From Trichormus sp. NMC-1 (lineage in GTDB: Bacteria > Cyanobacteriota > Cyanobacteriia > Cyanobacteriales > Nostocaceae): a stretch of DNA of 64,000 nucleotides. The DNA is taken from the NCBI RefSeq assembly GCF_001858025.1, contig NZ_LZQD01000002.1, positions 739,781 through 803,780 on the forward strand. The letters run 5' to 3'. This document shows positions 27,339 to 37,364 of the stretch, in pieces. A program made the translations under genes and the position numbers. Below the pieces are notes generated by a model. It searched no databases. It worked only from the letters and a program-made list of their open reading frames with translations, and was not told where the DNA came from. Each line of letters starts with the position of its first letter. Within the stretch, counting starts at the first letter, position 1.

Positions 27339-28982
27339 GTGCGCTTTAAATTTTTGGGGATAACAAGCGCAGTGGCAATAGCCATTGTATCTGTACCAAA
27401 AGCTACAGCCCAGATCCCTCTTTTACCTTACTTACAAACTCCTAGCAGTGTGAGTAATGATTCAGAAAACAAAAATGTTTCGGAATGGATTTATTTAGAT
27501 GGTCGCCCATTATTTCGGATAGCAGCATCGAAAAACAATATTTTCGAGCGGTCACAAAATATCCAGCAAAATTTGCAAAAAATCAGCCAAAATTACTTTA
27601 ATTCACCCACACAAGCATTCAATGTACAAATTCGCACTGTCAATGGCTTACCAGTAATTTACATCAATGAAAACTACTTGATGACGGTCAATTCTGAAGA
27701 TGCTAAATTACGTCAAGTAGATAGGTTGACACTGGCTAATCAAATTGCCGGAGATTTGCAGCAATACTTGGAACGAGCCAAGCAAGAACGCCAAACTTCA
27801 TCTTTAATCGACAACGGTAAAATTGCTGTTGGTATTGGACTAGGGATGATTTTACTAAGTTGGGGAATCAAACGCTGGCAAAGGCGTTTAAATCAGAAAG
27901 CAAAAAACTTTATCCCCCCGACTTTAGAAACAGATCAACCAATTACCGTCCTACTCAATCAACAACAAGAGCAGCATCTTCAAGAAGTTAAAAAACGACT
28001 ATTCCAAATCGCACAAACTGGAATTTGGGGAAGTGGTAGTTTTCTGATTCTCGGTCTATTTCCTTACACTAGGGCGCTGCAATTAGGAATTCTCGTCGTT
28101 GCTCAAATTCCTTTAAGATTGGCAGCTGTTGTTTTAGGAACTTACGTAGCAATTCGCTTTACCTATGCCTTAATAGATCACTCTACCTCGACTATCGTTA
28201 GCAGTGGTGCTTTATTAACCCCACAAACTTACGAACGTCTACAATTGCGAATTTCCACATTTTCCGGCGTGACGAAAAGTATTGCCACTATTCTCTGGGT
28301 GGGAACAGGCATTTTATTAGCGTTAGTTTCCTTGGGGATAGATATTATTCCCCTCCTCGCAGGTGCTGGATTAGTCGGTGTGGCTTTGTCCCTAGCTTCC
28401 CAAAACTTAATCAAAGATGCAATTAATGGTTTTCTAATTATTCTTGAAGATCAATATGCTCTTGGTGATGTCATTAATGTGGGAGATGTGGGTGGTTTGG
28501 TAGAAAATCTCAATCTGCGAATGACTCAAGTCCGGGATTCGGAAGGACGCTTAATTACCATTCCCAATAGCGAAATTAAGATTGTTGCTAATCTTTCTAG
28601 TCGCTGGTCACGGGCAGATTTAACAATACCAGTTTCCTACCAAGCCAACATTGACAATGCTTTGAAATTAATTGAAGATGTGGCTTTGACAATGAATGAA
28701 GAACCCCTATGGCGACGGCAAATTATCGAAAAGCCCAGTGTGTTGGGAATTGATAATTTTAGCGATCGCGGTTTGATCATCCGTGTATGGATTAAAACCC
28801 AGCCTCTCAAACAATGGGATGTAGCGCGAGAATATCGTCGTCGTGTAAAAGTTGCCTTAGATAAGGCCGGAGTTTCCATTCCCGTCCCGCAACAAGCCGT
28901 TTGGATCAATCATCCTCAGTTTTTGAACTCTCAGAATAATGGCAAGTCTGAATTCCCTTCAATTACAGCACCGGAAACCTAA
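27339..28982 (+). CDS. MscS-family mechanosensitive ion channel
   Basis: A 547-residue channel protein. The start is a GTG at 27339, chosen because AAGGAGG lies about 8 bases upstream. It has a signal-like N-terminus (KFLGITSAVAIAIVSVPKATA), a periplasmic domain to about 160, and membrane segments near 163-180, 230-245, 250-280 and 310-350. The pore helix TM3 with MscS core is GAGLVGVALSLASQNLIKDA, followed by EDQYALGDVINVGDVGGLVE and the beta domain VRDSEGRLITIPNSEI. It would release solutes during hypo-osmotic shock. It is divergent from ahcY, and no partner gene is evident. Confidence 0.92.
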   Translation: MRFKFLGITSAVAIAIVSVPKATAQIPLLPYLQTPSSVSNDSENKNVSEWIYLDGRPLFRIAASKNNIFERSQNIQQNLQKISQNYFNSPTQAFNVQIRTVNGLPVIYINENYLMTVNSEDAKLRQVDRLTLANQIAGDLQQYLERAKQERQTSSLIDNGKIAVGIGLGMILLSWGIKRWQRRLNQKAKNFIPPTLETDQPITVLLNQQQEQHLQEVKKRLFQIAQTGIWGSGSFLILGLFPYTRALQLGILVVAQIPLRLAAVVLGTYVAIRFTYALIDHSTSTIVSSGALLTPQTYERLQLRISTFSGVTKSIATILWVGTGILLALVSLGIDIIPLLAGAGLVGVALSLASQNLIKDAINGFLIILEDQYALGDVINVGDVGGLVENLNLRMTQVRDSEGRLITIPNSEIKIVANLSSRWSRADLTIPVSYQANIDNALKLIEDVALTMNEEPLWRRQIIEKPSVLGIDNFSDRGLIIRVWIKTQPLKQWDVAREYRRRVKVALDKAGVSIPVPQQAVWINHPQFLNSQNNGKSEFPSITAPET

Positions 28983-29031
28983 ATACTGCAAAGTTTTTTA
29001 ATCACCTAACCCTTTTCCCATTCGGGAAATA

Positions 29032-29069
29032 ATCATGTAGGGGCGTTTTATGAAGCGTCTCTACATGAT
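29032..29069 (+). terminator. Hairpin repeat acting as probable terminator of the MscS gene
   Basis: ATCATGTAG and CTACATGAT form a 9-bp outer stem around 'gggcg...cgtct', followed by TTTATTT. It is related to the GTAGAGACGTT palindromes found at 39825 and 56649, so it may be a dispersed repeat used as a terminator. Confidence 0.6.
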
Positions 29070-29089
29070 TTTATTTATATAATTAGGTA

Positions 29090-29199
29090 TACAGCGGTTT
29101 CCACTCTTATGAAGTACATCTTAGCCCCATCATCGCTTGCGGGGAGGGGGTTGGGGGTGGGGTTCTTGTACCTCATAACACTGGGAAGTGCTGTATGTA
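29090..29199. repeat. About 110-bp dispersed repeat with inverted ends
   Basis: Starts ATACAGCGGTTTCC and ends GGGAAGTGCTGTAT (imperfect terminal inverted repeat). Inside are 'agccccatcatcgcttgc' and 'gggggttgggggtggggtt'. A related copy lies at 61381-61476. It is MITE-like with no coding capacity. Confidence 0.65.
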
Positions 29200-29399
29200 A
29201 ATAATTATTGTTGCCATCAGGCTGCTATTGCAGAAGAAAAAGAATTTTATTTTGTTGACTTACTTGTATAAAGTAGCTTGTGTGATTAGAAATAATGTTT
29301 GATTGCCCTCTTGGCAAAATAGTATATTTGTACTATACTATGAAAATAGTCTTCAAACCTCGAAAGACTTATGGAAGATGGATTTAAAGGATTATACCT

Positions 29400-29663
29400 A
29401 TGATGAAGCATTATATTCTCAGCCTCAATCCAACTGCCAAGCATGAATGGGATCGTTGTATTTTACGTGATCCTCTCACTGCAAAACGTCCAGATATAGC
29501 TAAATTAATTTCCGAAGCCGTAGGTGCAGAGACAGGCAATTATTTAGTAAGTGTAAATATTGAAGTCACAGTATTAGAACAAGCATCCCCATCACCAGCA
29601 GAACAACTTTCCCTGACTTTCCCAGAAGTCAACCTCCCATCACAACTGCGCGAAGCAGCTTAA
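29400..29663 (+). CDS. Small hypothetical protein (87 aa)
   Basis: Starts MMKHYILSLNPTAKHEWDRC and ends SLTFPEVNLPSQLREAA. The composition is like a soluble protein. LRDPLTAKRPDIAKLISEAV is probably helical and YLVSVNIEVTVLEQAS a strand. No domain, signal peptide or membrane segment is visible, and I do not recognise the family. The second ATG may be the true start. It is isolated between repeats, with no operon partner. Confidence 0.55.
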   Translation: MMKHYILSLNPTAKHEWDRCILRDPLTAKRPDIAKLISEAVGAETGNYLVSVNIEVTVLEQASPSPAEQLSLTFPEVNLPSQLREAA

Positions 29664-29763
29664 AAATTACCAAATGTTTTAGGGCGCAGTGTCTGCGCTT
29701 CTATAGTATTAGGACTTACGCAAAACCGAACCAAAGTAGCGGTAATTCATGAATTACCGCTAC

Positions 29764-29820
29764 ACAGGAATGAGACTCCTGTACAAACGTTTCGGCGAAA
29801 CGTCTCTACTGACTCCTGCT
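29764..29820. repeat. Hairpin repeat in CTCCTG heptamers (variant)
   Basis: 'gagactcctgtac', then an inverted repeat ACGTTTCGGCGAAACGT, then 'ctctactgactcctgctg'. The architecture is the same as at 5412 and 18746 but with a different palindrome, suggesting the loop part exchanges between copies. Confidence 0.65.
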
Positions 29821-29881
29821 GTAACTAATTCCAGTTGATACAGATCATGTCTCATTTCTATAGTGCGTAAGTTTTAAATTA

Positions 29882-31021
29882 TTAAAATAGTGATTGCAGT
29901 AACTTTTGAATTTGCTGATTAATAATATTCACATCAAAACGTTCACTAGCATTAGTTCTAGCATAATTGGCAATAGTTGCAATTTTCTCTGGTTCCTGAA
30001 CACAATTATTAATCACTTGTGCTAATTCTTGAGATTCTCCTGGTGTGACTAAAAAACCATTAATTCCATCTTCCAGCAATTCCATTGCACCACCAGCTTT
30101 AGCAGCAATCACAGGTTTACCACACAGCATCCCTTCCACAATCACTCTTCCAAAAGGTTCTGGTGCAGTGGAAGTATGAGCCACTACATCACACATTGCC
30201 ATTAATTGGGGAATATCTGAGCGAAAACCTAAAAACTTTACCCGATTTTCTAAACCCAGTGCAGCGACTTTTTGGTGTAAATCTTTTACATAATCTTGTT
30301 CACCAAATAAAGCATCACCAACGAGAAGTGCTATCACATTTTGCGGACATTGAACCATTGCATTAATTAAAATATGCTGTCCTTTCCAGGGAGAAAGACG
30401 GCTAAAATGTCCAACTATAAATTTATCATCTAGTCCTAATTCATGCTTTAACTTTTGAATATCAGCTTCACAAATTTGATAATTATTCGATTCAAAACCA
30501 TTATAAACAACTTCAATAATATTGGGTTTACCTCCTGCTTGTAAAAATGCAGTTTTACTAGATTCAGAATTAGCGATTACCAATGAAGCAAACTGATTAA
30601 CTAAAGTAACAGCAACCCGCAGATTAGTTTTGCTAAAGTGTTCTGTAGAAAGAATATCATGTAAATGATAAACCAAAGGACGACGCGCGAAAAAACTAGC
30701 TATTGCCCCTACAACTAAAGCCTTTTGAGTATTGGCGTAAATTAAATCATATTCCCTTGCAAGTTGAACAACCTTATAAATGAGGGGAGTGAGTTTTCCC
30801 ACACTACCTAAAGCCTGTAATAAACTGCTTTGTTTACGAACATTAATAGCTTGAGTCGCTAACACTTCAACAGGAATTTGATTCTTTTCTAGTAACTTCC
30901 TAAAATCACCATCTGCAAATAAACCTACCAATGCGCTTTTACCATAGAATTTAGCAATATCAATTAAACATAACTCTGCACCACCTGGTTTACCACTTTG
31001 ATCTAAGAAAAGAATCTTCAT
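29882..31021 (-). CDS. Glycosyltransferase family 4
   Basis: A 379-residue GT-B fold retaining glycosyltransferase. The N-terminal domain starts MKILFLDQSGKPGGAELCLI with the acceptor-side GGAE motif. The C-terminal domain contains GHFSRLSPWKGQHILINAMV and the nucleotide-sugar EX7E region EPFGRVIVEGMLCGKPVIAA, followed by GGAMELLEDGINGFLVTPG. It lies 66 bp downstream of another GT4 in the same direction (a two-gene operon) at the left end of the polysaccharide region. Sugar and acceptor cannot be read from sequence. Confidence 0.88.
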   Translation of the reverse strand: MKILFLDQSGKPGGAELCLIDIAKFYGKSALVGLFADGDFRKLLEKNQIPVEVLATQAINVRKQSSLLQALGSVGKLTPLIYKVVQLAREYDLIYANTQKALVVGAIASFFARRPLVYHLHDILSTEHFSKTNLRVAVTLVNQFASLVIANSESSKTAFLQAGGKPNIIEVVYNGFESNNYQICEADIQKLKHELGLDDKFIVGHFSRLSPWKGQHILINAMVQCPQNVIALLVGDALFGEQDYVKDLHQKVAALGLENRVKFLGFRSDIPQLMAMCDVVAHTSTAPEPFGRVIVEGMLCGKPVIAAKAGGAMELLEDGINGFLVTPGESQELAQVINNCVQEPEKIATIANYARTNASERFDVNIINQQIQKLLQSLF

Positions 31022-31087
31022 ATCATCTCCAAATCATCGGGAATCTGCTTTGAAATTTAGTTAATATTTTCCTCAAAATTCAGCAGC

Positions 31088-32257
31088 TTAAGCTAAAAGA
31101 ACCTGCCGCACCTTTTGAGCAATATTAGTCCAGTCATAATTTGTAATTGTGTAATCACGACATTCTTCTCTAGAAGGTGAATAAATTTTACCTAATAGCG
31201 CTTGTTCTAATTTTTCAGCAATGCTTTCAACAGCGATAGAACTAGTAATTAAATCCGGTGAAAATCCCTGTAAAATTTCTGGCATACCTCCTACAGGAGT
31301 ACAGACAACAGGAGTACCACAAGCTAAAGATTCAAGAATAGCTAATCCAAAACCTTCAAAAGATTGACTAGGCATAATAGTTAAATCAGCAGCTTGGTAA
31401 GCAATTGGTAATTCTTCGTCCGGTAAAAAGCCTAAAAATTTAACGTTGTTTTCTAGTCCTAATTCTATAGCTTGTTGTTGAAGTAACTCTTGGATATGAC
31501 CACGACCAGCTATAGCTAACCAAATCTCAGGAATATGAGGCTTAATTATCGCTATTGCCTGCAATAATTTATCAATTCCCATTCTATGTACTAAGCGACG
31601 AGATGTAAATAATATTTGCCTATTACTAGGCCAACCTAGTTTTATTCTTGCCTCTTGACGTGATAAATTGGTTTGAAAGTGATTAATATCAACTCCACCG
31701 GGAATGATGTGGATTTTGTTCCAGGGAATTTGGTATTTTTGATGTAAAATATGACCAAAAGCTTTACTAAGAACAATAAAGCGATCGCATCGATTATAAG
31801 TATTTTTTTCTATTAGCTGCTGCTTTAGCCAAATACTCAGTTTCTTATTTACTACTTCCTCCTGACTTTCGGAAGCCCAAGGGCCATGAAAATTAAAAGT
31901 AATTGGTACTCCCTTGGGTAAAAGATCTAAAATCGGAAAACTGTATAATGCAAAATGTAGATTAATTGCATCAGGCTTACCTAATCTTGTTTTCTTAAAT
32001 TGATGACGAATTGACCAAAACCTTTGGGAAATCGAACTATCTGGGGAAGCTAAATTGGTTAACTTAATAGGTGTATTTTTTTCACCCACTGGTAGACCTA
32101 CTCCACATAATTCTACTTGGTCTTGATGTGCAGCTAATTTATGAGTTAGTTCATAAATATATCTTTCCAAACCTCCAGGGTTTTTAGGAAACCAACCTGT
32201 TCCCAATGTTAGGATAGATGCAGAGGCTAATTTAGAAATTTTTGGGTTATCTTCCAC
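31088..32257 (-). CDS. Glycosyltransferase family 4
   Basis: A 389-residue GT4 enzyme. The glycine-rich N-terminus TLGTGWFPKNPGGLERYIYE carries the GGLE acceptor loop. Donor domain motifs are FTSRRLVHRMGIDKLLQAIA, VKFLGFLPDEELPIAYQAAD and EGFGLAILESLACGTPVVCT (EX7E), then GGMPEILQGF. The first gene of a pair with 29882-31021, it is divergent from the NHL protein across 905 bp. Specificity is unknown. Confidence 0.88.
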   Translation of the reverse strand: MEDNPKISKLASASILTLGTGWFPKNPGGLERYIYELTHKLAAHQDQVELCGVGLPVGEKNTPIKLTNLASPDSSISQRFWSIRHQFKKTRLGKPDAINLHFALYSFPILDLLPKGVPITFNFHGPWASESQEEVVNKKLSIWLKQQLIEKNTYNRCDRFIVLSKAFGHILHQKYQIPWNKIHIIPGGVDINHFQTNLSRQEARIKLGWPSNRQILFTSRRLVHRMGIDKLLQAIAIIKPHIPEIWLAIAGRGHIQELLQQQAIELGLENNVKFLGFLPDEELPIAYQAADLTIMPSQSFEGFGLAILESLACGTPVVCTPVGGMPEILQGFSPDLITSSIAVESIAEKLEQALLGKIYSPSREECRDYTITNYDWTNIAQKVRQVLLA

Positions 32258-33162
32258 CTATTTCTCTCCTGGGATGAATTAAGTTTGCTTTTTTGCAGTT
32301 AAACGCTCAAGTTCACCGTTTTTCCATTCAGTTGTTAATGAGTATTGCTAATCATGAAAGTTTGTAGATAGATCGACTGAATTAGATGTAAGAACTTTCT
32401 GATAAACTTCTTCTTTAGTATTTAAGCAAGAGTTAGATCTATTTGATATTTTTAATATTTACCGACTTAACTCCAGATACAACTTAATTATCAAATAATC
32501 AATTGCGTTAAACTTAAAAGCTGTCGAAAGAGCAAAGTTTGAGTGTATCTTGGATGAAATTTTCTGTATATTTAGGAGTCATAAATAAAACCTGTACCAA
32601 AGAATTTATTGGTATTCTAACTGATAGGGAGCAGTTATCTAGAAATTCAAAAACATTTAAAAACATCCGGGTCATGAATTAGAGAATATTGTTATATATT
32701 CCGTATTTAGCTGGGGAAAACAGGATACTTTTTTATAACCTATTTTTATCTCCCTGTCAAACAATAAATTACCAAATGTTTTATTGTTAACTCAGGACTA
32801 TTACTAATAATAAATATATCCCTAGATTCTATTTTGGCTAGGATGACTAATAGATAAGTATTTGAGAACTATACTTCATATCAAAAAATAACTTAATTAG
32901 CACTATTAATGTATTAAACATTGCTATCTATTTGTAAAATATTATATAAGTAAATAAAATTGGGTGTAACCATAATGTAAAAAATATATTTTATTGATAA
33001 AGCTTTGATGAAAATAGATTAGAAACACTATTTAGTTGTTAATTTATATGTGTAGTCTCATCAGCTATATAAACAACTCAAGTCATAAATTACTTTTTTA
33101 GATGTGGAGAACAAAATAAATATTTATAAGTACATTAATCAAAAATTACTTAGAGCTTTTCT
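32258..33162. other. 905-bp AT-rich divergent intergenic region
   Basis: Lies between a GT4 gene (-) and the NHL-repeat gene (+). Very AT-rich. I find no open frame of note, no strong hairpin and no recognised RNA. Its length suggests substantial regulation of the flanking polysaccharide genes. Confidence 0.4.
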
Positions 33163-35388
33163 ATGAAAAATAGATTATTATCACAGTTCCATAAAAATCG
33201 CCAAAAACTTAGTCAACACCTCATAGGTTTGCTTAATCAGAGAAAATGGTGGACAAAAACAGCTTTTAATATTTTACTCTTTTTCACCTGTGGATTAATG
33301 GTGACATTCGTAGGAATGACAATGGATTTAGCTACGACTAAAGCTGATAAAACACCAGCCACACTCACCTATAAAACCTCTTGGCTTGGTAATACCATTG
33401 GTAAGGGAAAATTGCGGGTGCAAAACAATATAGAGGGAATGTATGTAACAGCCAATGGAGAGATTTACACTAATAGTCAGTGGGATGAAGCAGGAATAGA
33501 AGCAGGAATATATAAAGATGGTAAAGTAATTGCTGCCCTTGAGGATACTCACGGCTGGAATCGTCTTGGTGGTAAAGCTGTAATAGTAAATAGCAAATAT
33601 ATTTACATTGCTATGGCTCAAGGTGGGATGAATAATCAGAAAGATGATTATCCTCCCGAAGGTAAAACTTGGTATTGTGTACGACGCTATGATTTAGCGG
33701 GAAAAACTGCACCTTTTCCTGGAGGGAGAGGCTGGGATAAAAGTATGTTAATTATCAGTAATGAAAGTGAAGTTACTGGTTTAGCAATTGTAGACAATCA
33801 GTTATTTGTGAGTAATGCTGCTGCTAACATAGTTCGTATTTTTAATACAGAAACAATGCAGGAACTGGGCAAATTTACTGTTGCAAATCCGGGGGCAATA
33901 GCTATTGATAAGCAAAGAAATTTGTGGATTATTCAAAATAAAAAAGGTAGCGCCTCTGCGAAAATATTACATTATTCGCAAACGGGTAAAAAGCTCCCAG
34001 AACAAATTACAGATGTTGTAGACCCAACAGCAATAGCTATTGATCATCAAGGTAAACTCTTAGTAGCAGAAAATGGAGTCCGGCAACAAATACTAATTTA
34101 TAACATCGAAAAACAGCCTCTACAAGTAGGAACTTTCGGAAATAAAAATGGCATTTATAGTGGCGTAGTTGGAGAAGTTCAAAATTTAAAACTTTATGGA
34201 ATTACAGGAGTCGGTACAGATACCGCAGGCAATATCTATATCAACAACAATGGGTTTAACAAATCAGGCACAGATTTAAGAAAATTTTCCTCATCTGGAA
34301 AACAACAATGGCAATTACTAGGCTTGATATTTGTAGATAATGCCGATGCTGATCCCAAAAGTGATGGTGTAAATGTCTTCACCAAGCAAGAAGAATACTT
34401 GATGGATTATAGTAAACCATCTGGTAAACAATGGACTTATAAAGCCTACACCGTTAATCCTTTCAAATATCCTCAAGATCCACGCTTGCATACATCCCCA
34501 GATGGTACTTTTTTCCGTCGTATCCAAGGAAAGCCTTTTTTATTCCTCACAGATATGTATGGCAGCTTTCTACAAATTTATCGTTTTCAACCAGCTACAG
34601 ACGGTAAAATTGCTATTCCTGCGGGACTGTTTGTTGGTACTAATGAAAGTGGTAAATCCATTACTGGTAATTGGCCTCCCTATCAACCAGCCAAAGGGGA
34701 ATGGATTTGGCGGGATAGTAATGGTAATGGTGCATTTGAGCAAAATGAGTATGACAGAGGCCAAGATTATCCCTACATAGGTGGTTGGTGGGTAGATAGC
34801 AAAGGTGATGTTTGGAAAACCTTGCGAACTCAAGATGGCATTCGCCATTATCCTTTACAGGGAATGGATGCCAAAGGGAATCCTATCTACACTTATAGTT
34901 CCATGCAAAAGGAAAAGACTCCCAACCTATTTAAGGATTTGCGCCGGATTGAGTATTTTCCCAAAACAGATACTATGTATTTGTCAGGCTTTACCGCAGA
35001 ACATCCCGCAGTTGGTGATGACACTGGAGTTGTGGGATCGGAAATTGTCCGCTTTGATAATTGGAGTCAAGGAAATCGCACTCCCAAATGGCGCACTGTA
35101 GTTCCTTACGACACGACTGGCAAACGAAAAGTTTCTACCGCAGCTATGAGCATAGCTGGCGATTATGTGTTTGCAGTGACTGTGAAAACCGCAGAGGTAT
35201 ATGTCTACAAAGCCACCACAGGTAAAATGGTACACAAATTCGGTCCGGGACCGGAAGTTGGTGGAGAAAGTGGTTGGATTGATATACCTTATGGTATCCG
35301 AGCTTTTCGCCGTTCTAATGGTGAATATTTAGTATTTGTGGAAGAAAATTGGAAAGGAAAGGTGATTATTTATCATTTACCAATTTGA
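33163..35388 (+). CDS. Membrane-anchored NHL-type beta-propeller protein
   Basis: A 741-residue protein. A basic N-terminus precedes one membrane segment (about 35-56, FNILLFFTCGLMVTFVGMTM). The rest is extracytoplasmic and rich in NHL/YWTD-like propeller strands (GLAIVDNQLFVSNAAANIVR, PGAIAIDKQRNLWIIQNKKG, PTAIAIDHQGKLLVAENGVR, GVGTDTAGNIYINNNGFNKS). Near 525 is an EF-hand-like calcium loop, RDSNGNGAFEQNEYDRG. I know no enzymatic assignment; such propellers often bind sugars or proteins. It may act in handling or anchoring the polysaccharide made by its neighbours. It stands alone on the + strand, and no ribosome site is evident. Confidence 0.65.
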   Translation: MKNRLLSQFHKNRQKLSQHLIGLLNQRKWWTKTAFNILLFFTCGLMVTFVGMTMDLATTKADKTPATLTYKTSWLGNTIGKGKLRVQNNIEGMYVTANGEIYTNSQWDEAGIEAGIYKDGKVIAALEDTHGWNRLGGKAVIVNSKYIYIAMAQGGMNNQKDDYPPEGKTWYCVRRYDLAGKTAPFPGGRGWDKSMLIISNESEVTGLAIVDNQLFVSNAAANIVRIFNTETMQELGKFTVANPGAIAIDKQRNLWIIQNKKGSASAKILHYSQTGKKLPEQITDVVDPTAIAIDHQGKLLVAENGVRQQILIYNIEKQPLQVGTFGNKNGIYSGVVGEVQNLKLYGITGVGTDTAGNIYINNNGFNKSGTDLRKFSSSGKQQWQLLGLIFVDNADADPKSDGVNVFTKQEEYLMDYSKPSGKQWTYKAYTVNPFKYPQDPRLHTSPDGTFFRRIQGKPFLFLTDMYGSFLQIYRFQPATDGKIAIPAGLFVGTNESGKSITGNWPPYQPAKGEWIWRDSNGNGAFEQNEYDRGQDYPYIGGWWVDSKGDVWKTLRTQDGIRHYPLQGMDAKGNPIYTYSSMQKEKTPNLFKDLRRIEYFPKTDTMYLSGFTAEHPAVGDDTGVVGSEIVRFDNWSQGNRTPKWRTVVPYDTTGKRKVSTAAMSIAGDYVFAVTVKTAEVYVYKATTGKMVHKFGPGPEVGGESGWIDIPYGIRAFRRSNGEYLVFVEENWKGKVIIYHLPI

Positions 35389-35795
35389 TAAAATGAGTCA
35401 TTTCGTATCTCGTTGAATAGTTGTCATTAATGTGGTTCATTTAAGGACTTCCAATTTAAAAAAATACCCAAAAGTTTCTTGTGGTGCGGGACGAAAAGCC
35501 CGCCAATCATAATAGACTTTTATTTTCGCGGCGCAGATGATGGTGCAAGATATGAGTATAGGTACGTATTAAAATTTCCCCGCGTCCGTGCGTCTCTTAT
35601 TCAATTTATTTACCATTACCTAAAATCTTGCATACATCTGATTTTGTCTTCATATTTCCACTGTAAATTTACAAAAAAAATAAATAGCATATGTTGTAGT
35701 TAATTATTATAAAAATAATCGTTGAGCGCTGAATTTAAAGGAATTTGTCAACACCTATGATCAAAGACTTTTTGGATATTTATAAGTCTGGTAAT
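35389..35795. other. Intergenic region before duplicated PIG-L segment
   Basis: About 400 bp with no convincing gene. The 74-codon frame at 35479-35703 has no family resemblance. The stretch near 35480-35530 (gcgggacgaaaagcccgc) is repeat-like. Confidence 0.4.
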
Positions 35796-36270
35796 CATTA
35801 AAATTTCAGCAATTAAATAAGCCTTATATTTCTATATAAGTAGGTAGACAGAATTAAATGTCAGATAAAATTTTTGTCGTAGTGAGCGATTTATCGCTCT
35901 CTTGCTAGGTTTGATCGGGCTAAAGCCCTTACTACTAACTTTTCTTTTCTTCAGTCTTACTACTTACCAGTTACCACAAAATATGAAGCATAAAAACAGC
36001 CTCGTCAAATTAGAAAAAATCATTCCGAATAATTTACTAAATCAAATTCAATATATCCATTCCAGTTTACTCTCATGGTGGATTTTAACTTGTGGAAGTA
36101 AACCGCTAGTATTTAATCAACAATTAGCAATGGTTTTTTCTCCCCATCAAGATGATGAAACATTAGGATGTGGTGGTATGATTGCCAGAAAAAGGGAACA
36201 GGGTATACCAGTAGTTGTAACTTTTCTCACAGATGGAAGAGGTTCCCATGGTTTAGATCCACATATTCAA
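35796..36270 (+). repeat. 475-bp tandem duplication, copy 1
   Basis: Identical as read to 36292-36766 (offset 496). It covers a leader with the hairpin-rich 'gtagtgagcgatttatcgctc' and 'gggctaaagccc' and the first 96 codons of the PIG-L gene. The 21-bp spacer 36271-36291 (cttcagtcttactacttacc plus a) is itself a copy of 35949-35969 within the repeat. Confidence 0.92.
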
Positions 36271-36297
36271 CTTCAGTCTTACTACTTACCACATTAA
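35983..36297 (+). pseudogene. Truncated 5' copy of the PIG-L deacetylase gene
   Basis: Begins at the same ATG as the intact gene (MKHKNSLVKLEKIIPNNLLN). It retains the metal-binding motif FSPHQDDETLGCGG, then leaves the family at 36271, adds LQSYYLPH and stops. It lacks the second metal motif (HQDHE) and cannot be active. It exists only because of the 475-bp duplication. Confidence 0.85.
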
Positions 36298-36766
36298 AAT
36301 TTCAGCAATTAAATAAGCCTTATATTTCTATATAAGTAGGTAGACAGAATTAAATGTCAGATAAAATTTTTGTCGTAGTGAGCGATTTATCGCTCTCTTG
36401 CTAGGTTTGATCGGGCTAAAGCCCTTACTACTAACTTTTCTTTTCTTCAGTCTTACTACTTACCAGTTACCACAAAATATGAAGCATAAAAACAGCCTCG
36501 TCAAATTAGAAAAAATCATTCCGAATAATTTACTAAATCAAATTCAATATATCCATTCCAGTTTACTCTCATGGTGGATTTTAACTTGTGGAAGTAAACC
36601 GCTAGTATTTAATCAACAATTAGCAATGGTTTTTTCTCCCCATCAAGATGATGAAACATTAGGATGTGGTGGTATGATTGCCAGAAAAAGGGAACAGGGT
36701 ATACCAGTAGTTGTAACTTTTCTCACAGATGGAAGAGGTTCCCATGGTTTAGATCCACATATTCAA
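36292..36766 (+). repeat. 475-bp tandem duplication, copy 2
   Basis: Second copy, continuous with the intact PIG-L gene. The junction with unique sequence is at 36766/36767, after 'cacatattcaa'. Confidence 0.92.
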
Positions 36767-37264
36767 AATAAAATCATCAATATTCGCAAACAAGAATCGT
36801 TGACAGCATTAAATATTTTGGGAGTAGAGCCTTCAAAAATTCACTTTTTAGACAAAGAAGATGGAACGCTGAAATATTTAAAGTTAGAAGAAAAGCAACA
36901 GACAATTTCCCAAATTTGTGAATTGCTTCAGCGTTATCAACCTGGAGAAATTTATGTGCCTCATCATAAAGATTGTCATCAAGATCATGAGGCTACATAT
37001 AACTTAGTTAAAGAGGCAATTGCACAAACAGGAATTACAGTTGCATTACTACAATATCCTATCTGGGTATTCTGGAGAGCGCCGCTATTTATCCTCTTGA
37101 ATTTACAAGATATTGCCGCAGCTTATCGATTGTCAATTACATCAGTGCAAGATAAAAAACAGAGAGCAATTTCTGCCTATCCTTCCCAAGTTCAAATGTT
37201 ACCTCGTGGCTTCATCAAGCGATTTTTAAATTCAGAAGAAATATTCTTTAAAACTGAATTTTAG
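36479..37264 (+). CDS. PIG-L family (LmbE-like) deacetylase
   Basis: A zinc-dependent N-deacetylase of 261 residues from the ATG at 36479; the longer frame from 36398 reads through a non-coding hairpin repeat. Metal motif 1 is SPHQDDETLGCGG (usually HPDDE, here HQDDE) and motif 2 is HHKDCHQDHEA. VTFLTDGRGSHG is also typical. PIG-L enzymes deacetylate GlcNAc-type sugars on lipids, glycans or small molecules, so in this cluster it may trim an N-acetyl sugar of the polysaccharide. It lies 100 bp upstream of a GT4 on the same strand, probably as an operon. Its 5' part is duplicated upstream. Confidence 0.87.
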   Translation: MKHKNSLVKLEKIIPNNLLNQIQYIHSSLLSWWILTCGSKPLVFNQQLAMVFSPHQDDETLGCGGMIARKREQGIPVVVTFLTDGRGSHGLDPHIQNKIINIRKQESLTALNILGVEPSKIHFLDKEDGTLKYLKLEEKQQTISQICELLQRYQPGEIYVPHHKDCHQDHEATYNLVKEAIAQTGITVALLQYPIWVFWRAPLFILLNLQDIAAAYRLSITSVQDKKQRAISAYPSQVQMLPRGFIKRFLNSEEIFFKTEF

Positions 37265-37364
37265 TATCGGACATATTTTCTAGTATTTAATTAAATCAAG
37301 GTGAAATTTCTACCGGTAAGCATCATGACAGTGAAGCTAAATTATTACCGTGGAGAAAATTTAA

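Noticed and set aside
35479..35703. 74-codon frame after the NHL gene
   Set aside because: No family features; covers repeat-like intergenic sequence.
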